Shown here: positions 57,479 through 64,000 of the stretch, piece by piece
How positions within the stretch are numbered: the stretch's first letter is position 1
How the letters are laid out: each line of letters starts with the position of its first letter
NCBI GenBank assembly: GCA_032718475.1
Contig: JAUCBJ010007087.1
Coordinates: 1 to 64,000 of the forward strand
Length of the DNA stretch: 64,000 bases
Reading direction: 5' to 3'
Origin: Nemertoderma westbladi
Taxonomy: Eukaryota; Xenacoelomorpha; Nemertodermatida; Nemertodermatidae
Notes under the pieces: model-generated
Told to the model about the DNA's origin: nothing
The model's input: the letters and a program-made list of their open reading frames with translations, nothing else
Database searches by the model: none
Position numbers and translations under genes: made by a program

Positions 57479-57728
57479 TACTTTTGGTATGATACCGAGA
57501 TCACCCTCACCCACCCCAATATTTTTCCATAAATATTGTTTGAAAGTTGTAACACAAGCTGTTTTTAACTTTTTAATTTTACTCGATTATTTAATACGAA
57601 TTATTTTGTCATCTTAGCTTTTACTAATCGAATTCTAATAAGTTATTTTAAATATTTAAAGGCAAAATCAGTCTAACATAACCATTGTGTTGAACAAGAC
57701 GTGTTTCAAAATTCAGGCTATATTTTAA
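57479..57728. other. AT-rich spacer
   Basis: Nothing recognised between the GC-rich array and the Penelope-like element. Confidence 0.5.
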
Positions 57729-57814
57729 ATTGTCAAGCTGAAGTAAAAAACCTTACCGGTAGGTATGCCAGTACAGTACGATACAAATACTAAAATAAAA
57801 AAGCAACTGACCAT
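57729..57814 (+). repeat. Left 86-bp inverted repeat of the Penelope-like element
   Basis: attgtcaagctgaagtaaaa … gcaactgaccat. By eye it is a perfect reverse complement of 60572-60657. Similarity stops at both edges. Confidence 0.95.
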
Positions 57815-58085
57815 CATCTCATCTACGAGTTCGGGTTCTCATCTACGAGTTCGGGTGCCAGGTTCGCATCAACGAGTTCGGGTCTCATCTACGACAGTAC
57901 GAGTTCGGATTCTCATCTACGAGTTCGTGTTCTCATCTACGAGTTCGTGTTCTCATCTACGAGTTCGGGTTCTCATCTGCGAGTTCGGGTTCTCATCACG
58001 AGTTTGGGTTCTCATCTACGAGTTCGGGTTCGCTTCTACGAGTTCGGGGTCTCATCTACGAGCTCGGGTTCTCATCTACATCTCA
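57815..58085 (+). repeat. 18-19-bp minisatellite in the 5' part of the Penelope-like element
   Basis: Repeats of ctcatctacgagttcgggtt with variants. It is translated in the ORF frame as SSTSSGSHLRVRV-type sequence. Length changes of this repeat would shift the frame between an upstream ATG (57765) and the RT frame. Confidence 0.85.
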
Positions 58086-60406
58086 GGTACATCAAGGTAC
58101 CTCCATCTCGTCCATTTGCAGAACCTGATGCTATTCGGGCCTTTCAGCTGCGGTTGCTAAACACAACCATAGCTAGGAGGGTGAATGAGCTGAAGGCTGC
58201 AGAGGGTCGTGTGGAGAGTACCAAGCATCACCTTGCCACTCGACTGGGAGACTCTCAGCTGATTGAGGATGCCGTCCACCAGGCTAACACCTGGTGTAAC
58301 GGTAAACTCGAGCGGCGGAGGGCCGACCAGGACGAGAAGTTTAGGTGGTGGGCCGGAAGCCAAGGGACACCCTTACTTAATGTCCACGGCACAGTCCGGT
58401 GCGAGGATGGTATTGTTCTGCCTGAGACGGTTGAGTCGGTGCTCAGACTTGGGGCCAAGAACCCGGTCAAAACCAAGTTTGACACCGCACTCTTCTACTC
58501 TCAGGTAGATTATTTCACCCGCGCCACTGATGCTGACAAAGTAAGTGTGTCACACCACTCCCAGAATTACGCCAGGTTAATGCGCTTACAGCGGCAGTCA
58601 GATGCTGTCGCTACAACCGCGCGTTACTTGAAGCAACAGGGCCTGATTGCTGTGCCTTTTGACAAGGGGAACGGCTATTGTGTTATGAGGAAGGAGTCGT
58701 ATCTGACCAGGGCTGATACTCTCATCGCCGACCCCGCCAAGTTTGGTCCCCCTCCAGGCCGCCCGGGTGCTGTGAAGATCGATATTTACCGTCGTAGGGC
58801 CGAGGTTATACGGGACGAGGTCACCAGTATTGTGGGTAAGGAGAGTAAGGAACTCCTAGCCAAGTTACTACCGCGCAAGGATACTACTCCCCCGAGGCTG
58901 TATGGCCTCGCTAAGGTCCACAAGGCTGGTGTCCCCCTCCGCCCGATAACTTCAATGCCCGGCAGCATCTACCACCCTGTCGCTGAGTACCTCAGGGACA
59001 TGTTGCAGGTGCTGCCAGAGGGTAGGATTGGTACTAACAGCGCCGGGGCTGCCGATCGTCTCGCCGAGCTGGAGGTAGAACCCACGGACCGCCTCTACTC
59101 CCTGGACGTAGTGAGTTTATTCACTAATGTTCCACTCAAGGAGGCGGTGCAGCTTGCTGCTGATCTACTGTACGAGCAACATCCTGACCAGCCTATCAAC
59201 AAGGACCAATTTATTCGTCTTATGTTGGTTGCTACACAGGATGTTGTATTCCTGGATCACCGTGGTAACTACCGTTGTCAGAGGGATGGTGTCGCCATGG
59301 GCTCCCCTTTGGGTCCCATACTCGCCAACATCTTTCTGTCACAGTTCGATGAGCAGATCGCGGCGGGTACCAAGCTTAGCGATAGGTACGTTGATGACGT
59401 GTTTAGCGTTGGTAGTAATGACCCCACTGAGAAGCTGAGAGAGGTCAATGCCCTCCACCCCAATCTTAAGTTTACACTTGAGTTGGAGGAACAGGGCCGC
59501 TTGCCTTTCCTTGATTTGGTTGTGTCCCGTACTGACCACGCGCTTGCGACGGCGTGGTACCGCAAGCCTACAGATACCGGGCTTGTTCTTAATGCTACTG
59601 CGTGTGCCCCTGAGGCATACAAACGGGGGGTAGTTCGTGGAATGTTTCATCGCATTTTCAACGTCAGTAAGGGCGGGGATGGCTCCCAGCTCCTTTCTGC
59701 AATTGGCGAAGCTAACACCATTCTTAGCAATAACCAATATACGAATGCGATGATTCAACGCGAGCTTACCGCCGTCCGTGCCGCTAGGGGGCGTCTTGGC
59801 AATTGTAGTGAGAGCGAGGTGACTGCGGTTGCACCCACTGAGGTCATTGACCTGGTGGATCCAGCACCCGTAGATAATCCCAGGCCTATCATCTGTAAGT
59901 TTGAGTACCGCGGTCGGGCTACCGAACTTTTCGTTCGTAGGCTACGTGGTCTAGTACCGAGATCTTGCGCACGGCCAGTGCGGTTTGTTTACACAACTGC
60001 CAAACTGCGCCAATCACTGCCATCATTGAAACATCCGGTTCCCGATATTCTGGCTTCTAACGTCGTGTATTCATTTGCTTGTCCCTCTTGTAAGGGGGAA
60101 TATGTTGGACATACCATCCAACACTTATTTGAACGCGTTAGACAGCATCAAGACGGGTCGGCCAATGATGGTAGTGAACAAGGCAAGACAGTTCACAACC
60201 ATATCATGACGCACCGCGGGGAGCCCAACACACGTTGGTTGACTGACTGGCGAGAGTTGTTCAAACACTTCAAGGTTATTGCACGGCACCCTTTGCGTCC
60301 TGTCCTGCAAAAACTAGAAATGTTTTATATACGCACTCGCCAGCCAGCTATTAACAAGCAGAAACGTGATTGGCGCAAGTTTGAGGTGCTGCTTCCCAGT
60401 GGTTAG
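57947..60406 (+). CDS. Penelope-like reverse transcriptase with GIY-YIG endonuclease
   Basis: An open frame of about 819 aa; the true start is unknown because no ATG precedes the conserved region in this frame. RT: YGLAKVHKAGVPLRPITSMP, motif A SLDVVSLFTNVPL, motif B DGVAMGSPLGPILANIF, motif C RYVDDVF, then LPFLDLVVSR. The C-terminal GIY-YIG region has VVYSFACPSCKGEYVGHT followed by LFERVRQHQ and an HNHIMTH stretch, ending at KFEVLLPSG. Penelope RTs are related to telomerase, and the GIY-YIG nuclease nicks the target. All motifs are intact with no internal stop. The start may be spliced, lost, or shifted by the minisatellite. Confidence 0.9.
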   Translation: MFSSTSSGSHLRVRVLITSLGSHLRVRVRFYEFGVSSTSSGSHLHLRYIKVPPSRPFAEPDAIRAFQLRLLNTTIARRVNELKAAEGRVESTKHHLATRLGDSQLIEDAVHQANTWCNGKLERRRADQDEKFRWWAGSQGTPLLNVHGTVRCEDGIVLPETVESVLRLGAKNPVKTKFDTALFYSQVDYFTRATDADKVSVSHHSQNYARLMRLQRQSDAVATTARYLKQQGLIAVPFDKGNGYCVMRKESYLTRADTLIADPAKFGPPPGRPGAVKIDIYRRRAEVIRDEVTSIVGKESKELLAKLLPRKDTTPPRLYGLAKVHKAGVPLRPITSMPGSIYHPVAEYLRDMLQVLPEGRIGTNSAGAADRLAELEVEPTDRLYSLDVVSLFTNVPLKEAVQLAADLLYEQHPDQPINKDQFIRLMLVATQDVVFLDHRGNYRCQRDGVAMGSPLGPILANIFLSQFDEQIAAGTKLSDRYVDDVFSVGSNDPTEKLREVNALHPNLKFTLELEEQGRLPFLDLVVSRTDHALATAWYRKPTDTGLVLNATACAPEAYKRGVVRGMFHRIFNVSKGGDGSQLLSAIGEANTILSNNQYTNAMIQRELTAVRAARGRLGNCSESEVTAVAPTEVIDLVDPAPVDNPRPIICKFEYRGRATELFVRRLRGLVPRSCARPVRFVYTTAKLRQSLPSLKHPVPDILASNVVYSFACPSCKGEYVGHTIQHLFERVRQHQDGSANDGSEQGKTVHNHIMTHRGEPNTRWLTDWRELFKHFKVIARHPLRPVLQKLEMFYIRTRQPAINKQKRDWRKFEVLLPSG

Positions 60407-60489
60407 ACGGATACACTTCTACCTTGTTTCACTTTACCGTCCCGTCTCCCTTGGGAACTTCTATCTATTGTCTCCTTTCTAGCACTAGC

Positions 60490-60520
60490 TACTTGAGAAA
60501 GCCCCCATTGGGGCGAAACC
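60490..60520 (+). ncRNA. Degenerate hammerhead-like hairpin in the Penelope-like element
   Basis: Stem II-like gccccc…ggggc (60501-60514) is followed by GAAAC. The 5' core is CTTGAGA where CTGATGA is needed. Penelope-like elements are known to carry hammerhead motifs, so this may be a remnant; cleavage is not expected. Confidence 0.35.
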
Positions 60521-60571
60521 TACTGATCAGCTGACAGCCGTCAGCTGATTACTGATTGCATGCAACGTCTA

Positions 60572-60657
60572 ATGGTCAGTTGCTTTTTTATTTTAGTATT
60601 TGTATCGTACTGTACTGGCATACCTACCGGTAAGGTTTTTTACTTCAGCTTGACAAT
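60572..60657 (-). repeat. Right 86-bp inverted repeat of the Penelope-like element
   Basis: Reverse complement of 57729-57814, starting atggtcagttgctttttt and ending ttcagcttgacaat. Confidence 0.95.
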
Positions 60658-60886
60658 TAAAGAATAAAATAATTGTATTAACTCAAGCATTTAATTATTA
60701 CTATATTTTAAAGAATGGCCTTAGAGGCACCATAATTGACACTAAATAGCCAACATTTCTTCCCTTCATGCAATCTGATCAAATCCTTTTTATTGGTGAA
60801 AAACTCATAGGCTGCTCGCTGACGGCGCTCGCCGCTCAATAACTAAAAGGGCTGCGATCTGCAGCGACGAGCCAACCAGGCTTGAC

Positions 60887-61393
60887 GAGTCAACAACCAG
60901 AGAGAATAATGTGTTCTATCTTGTAAAAGTGGCCGCTCTCCACTACTGTGGTGTATCAACAACCAGAGAGAATAATGTGTTCTATCTTGTAAAAGTGGCC
61001 GCTCTCCACTACTGTAGTGTATCAACAACCAGAGAGAATAATGTGTTCTATCTTGTAAAAGTGGCCGCTCTCCACTACTGTAGTGTATCAACAACCAGAG
61101 AGAATAATGTGTTCTATCTTGTAAAAGTGGCCGCTCTCCACTACTGTGGTGTATCAACAACCAGAGAGAATAATGTGGTATATCTAGTAAAAGTGGCCGC
61201 TCGCCACTACTGTGGTGTATCAACAACCAGAGAGAATAATGTGTTCTATCTTGTAAAAGTGGCCGCTCTCCACTACTGTGGTGTATCAACAACAAGAGAG
61301 AATAATGTGTTCTATCTTGTAAAAGTGGCCGCTCTCCACTACTGTGGTGTATCAACAACCAGAGAGAATAATGTGGTATATCCAGTAAGCAAC
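60887..61393. repeat. Minisatellite array 11 (66-bp unit, ~8 copies)
   Basis: The unit contains gtatcaacaaccagagagaa, taatgtgttctatcttgtaa and aagtggccgctctccactac. 66 is a multiple of three, so both strands show open frames (22-aa repeats) without other coding evidence. Confidence 0.95.
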
Positions 61394-61474
61394 CGAGGGT
61401 GGACTCTCTATAGCCGAGGGGCACTTGTATAATAACTAATAATCACGAACCCCATCCTCTTATAATATATAACT

Positions 61475-61545
61475 CTGTAGTAGTCAGTAGCAGTAGTAGT
61501 AATAGTAGTAGTAGTAGTAGTATAAGTAGTAAGTAATAGTAAAGG
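61475..61545. repeat. TAG-rich microsatellite
   Basis: An impure (TAG)n run. Since the LINEs here end in TAG repeats it may be an orphan tail, but no LINE sequence adjoins it. Confidence 0.8.
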
Positions 61546-62559
61546 AGATAACGTAAAGTAACATTATTATATAACATAATCATATAGACAAAGTAGAATA
61601 AGATACAGATTCATAATTATTTTATCAAACTCATGTACTACTTACTTCAATGTAATAATTGTAATAATAATTAAACATATTATTCCGATTAATCTGTGTT
61701 TGGCCCTATAAGATATTATACTGAAGTGTTTTATATCAATATATCCATGCGAGTAAACAAGAAGTGAAGTAAATGTTTATTATTATAGTTTTAGAAATTG
61801 AATGATATACCCAAGATAGTGAAATAGATAATATACAAGAAATTGCCATTTGATCAGATATATTAAAGCGGCGTCTTTAGTATAATACCGTAATAGTATC
61901 AATTAACTCTGTTATACAATGTAAATATACTACATTTATTTATAAATATATTATGAGCCCTACATTGTATATTTCTCCTACAGGTAGACAATGTAGTATG
62001 TTAAAACTTGATATAATTTGATATAATGTATAACATATTACAAATAAGACTGAGGCAGCTAAACTATATTGCAAAGAAATCAAATATCCTAAAGTAATAT
62101 ACTAGACCCTCCCTCCACCCTATAAATAGTGTTCACCACCTACCCCACCCACCGCCCTTATTACTTCATAATAATGAAAGATAGTACTGGCGCTCCGGTC
62201 ACTCCGTTCCCTCCGCTGGGGGGGTTAAGTTGTAGGTTTTGACACTATGCAAAATCCGAGCACAGAGTTAGAAGCGCATTGGATAGGCGAACATTTCTTG
62301 CAGTGAAAGTATTTCCATACCTATTATAGTTTTCGAGATAGTCAGACATGAGTAGCTAAAATTTTAATTGTTTTCGGTAAAGTCTGATTTCACCGGTACC
62401 TGTCATCCGAAATATGGATTGTGATATATCGTTAGATGCGGGTCCACTAACTGTACATTCACATATTTTCAAGGAAAAAATTCGATGAAGGGTTTTCGAA
62501 ATATTTTCGAATTACCGGAAGCAGACTTTGGACGACCATATCTCCGGTACCGGTAGGCC
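61546..62559. other. AT-rich sequence, no gene recognised
   Basis: Mostly low-GC sequence with TATA-rich stretches. No ORF with recognisable features and no clear repeat. Confidence 0.5.
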
Positions 62560-64000
62560 TATTGAGTCAAAATTTTTTTTAATCTACTTAGAACACTCCA
62601 GTGAATGTTTTTTAGTTTGAAAGTTTTGCCCCAAAATGCTCAGAAGTAATTTCGAAAAAACTGATCATTTCGCGATCATGATCTTTTGACCCCCTAGAAT
62701 TGAACTTTTTTATGGTCAAATTTTGGCTACCCCCCCTAATTCGAGGGTGAGGAATCTTTTTGTAATGTTAAGTTTTTTCATACGGTGAACTCACAGGACT
62801 TGGTCTTCGAAATAAAACCGAAAACATGATCTTTCCTGATCATGGCCAGATCAAATCGCTTTTTGAAAATTTTGAAATGCTCAAAAGTTGCCCCTTCACC
62901 ATAGAAGTCGATTCGTAAAAAAAAATCGGGGGTCTCAAACAAAGTTTTCGAGAAAATCGGGAAAAACAGAAAAACACGATCTTTTATGATCAGGAAGCTG
63001 ATCTCGAGAACTGGTTGCCCGATCGAGCCAATTTTTTTTTAATCAACTCAGAATAGACCATTGCACATTTCTTACAATGAATGTTTATTAGAAAAATGCT
63101 TAGATTCGATTTTAAATATACTGATCTTTTCGCGATCATGATCTTGAGTTTTGACCCACTAGACTTGAACTTTTTTATGCCCAAATTTTGGCTACCCCCC
63201 ATAATTCGAGGGTGAGGAATCTTTTTGTGATGTTAAGTTTTTCCATACGGTGAACTCCCAGGACTTGGTCTTCGAAATAAAACAGAAAACACGATCTTTT
63301 CTGATCGCGGCCTGATCAAATCGCTTTTTGAAAATTTCGAAATGCTCAAAAGTTGCCCCTTCATCATAGAAGTCGATTCGTAAAAAAAAAATCGGGGGTC
63401 TCAAACAAAGTTTTCGAGAAAATCCGAAAAAACTAAAAAATCTGATCTTTAATGATCAGGTATCAGATCTCGAGAACCGGTTGTCCGATCGAGCCAATTT
63501 TATTTTTAATCGACTCAGGGTGGTGTTCTGAACGTTTCCTACAGTAATTGTTTATATCCAAAATGCTTAGTTACGATTTTACGAAGTCCGATCTTTGCGC
63601 GATCATGATCTTGCGTTTTGACCGGGAAGAATTCACTTTTTTTAAAATATTTTAACGGGAATCATGACTAATGTGGGGTCGCTGAATCTTTTTGTAATGT
63701 TAAGTTTTTCGATTGGAGCAAGCCTTGAGTGTCCGATACCTGATCAAAACTGATCTTTGCTGATCATGGTCAAGATCTTGATCGGGCAACTTCAAACTCG
63801 AAGTTGTGAAGGTAAACCCATATGCTGCCTATCGATTGGCGCCGGTCCCAACTCCGTAGCATTAGCCGTTTTGGCTGTAGCTCCATAGCAACGTGGTTGC
63901 TAGGGAAGCGGACTTTTTGACTCAAATTGGCCCTAGCCGGAGAACCGTAGAGTTTTGAAACGTAATGTATATGGGAAAAAGTCTTCTAGATAAATTTTGG
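62560..64000. repeat. GATC-rich tandem repeat (~470-bp unit, ~2.7 copies)
   Basis: Corresponding landmarks recur at about 62690, 63164 and 63625 (ttgaacttttttatg type), 62755 and 63225 (aggaatctttttgt), and 62990 and 63470 (gatctcgagaac). The unit is dense in gatc within short palindromes such as gatcatgatc. The third copy is more diverged and the repeat may continue beyond the window. No coding potential was recognised. Confidence 0.8.

Larger units (their letters stand above)
57729..60657 (+). mobile_element. Penelope-like element (EN+), bounded by inverted repeats
   Basis: One RT plus GIY-YIG ORF between perfect 86-bp inverted repeats. Penelope-like elements have terminal repeats that may be direct or inverted. 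The identity of the two copies and the intact enzyme domains point to a recent insertion. The 3' region contains a hairpin followed by GAAAC (60501-60519) and the palindrome cagctgacagccgtcagctg (60529-60548). Confidence 0.85.

Noticed and set aside
60843-61432. Repeat proteins on both strands of the 66-bp array
   Set aside because: Unit length divisible by three explains the open frames; no start, splice or domain evidence.

Overview
The window is metazoan nuclear DNA, not bacterial. It holds a many-exon gene with GT-AG introns, an intronless animal-type ribosomal protein gene, APE-type LINEs, a Penelope-like retroelement, Helitron-like elements and very large minisatellite arrays. The sequence does not fix the species; an invertebrate animal with an AT-rich, repeat-laden genome fits best.

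The backbone is one plus-strand gene running from upstream of the window to a stop codon at 54414. I identify it as EEA1 (early endosome antigen 1). The last two exons encode a complete FYVE zinc finger (WxxD, RKHHCRNCG and RVC motifs), joined to a long coiled coil. Several segments can be aligned by eye with vertebrate EEA1. I reconstruct 12 exons by splice sites, and every reading phase agrees across the junctions: 3469-3487 (micro-exon), 3689-3824, 5755-5872, 6107-6484, 9200-9334, 9439-10215, 36622-36837, 46432-46617, 46835-46966, 50540-50952, 53896-54115 and 54292-54414. The 5' exons lie outside the window.

The introns are mostly repeats, and nearly every long intron has its own minisatellite: 63 bp (4.2-5.7 kb), 32 bp (8.0-9.2 kb), 62/43 bp (18.7 kb and 29.5-36.5 kb), 41 bp (42.8-46.5 kb), 48/66 bp (48.3-50.4 kb), 27 bp (51-53.1 kb) and 28 bp (53.1-53.9 kb). 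Three arrays include the splice junction itself. The intron 50953-53895 is tandem repeat from its first to its last base. The 41-bp unit contains the 3' splice site plus 23 nt of the following coding exon, about 90 times. Two exons also carry in-frame 42-nt tandem repeats, equal to two coiled-coil heptads.

Nested inside EEA1 introns are an antisense intronless RPS20 ORF (7108-7467), a full-length LINE in the loop of a ~1-kb inverted repeat (11948-17948), two 5'-truncated copies of the same LINE family, and four head-to-tail Helitron-like elements (18809-29482). The Helitrons are inserted precisely at an A|T inside a unit of the 62-bp array. Small elements with hammerhead-ribozyme cores lie near 3.2, 12.97 and 47.25-47.47 kb; the last is a palindrome holding two opposed, apparently intact ribozymes.

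Downstream of EEA1 come a GC-rich 65/52-bp array (54.8-57.5 kb), a Penelope-like element with RT and GIY-YIG domains between perfect 86-bp inverted repeats (57729-60657), a 66-bp array (60.9-61.4 kb), an AT-rich stretch with no recognisable gene, and a GATC-rich repeat of about 470 bp running to the window end.
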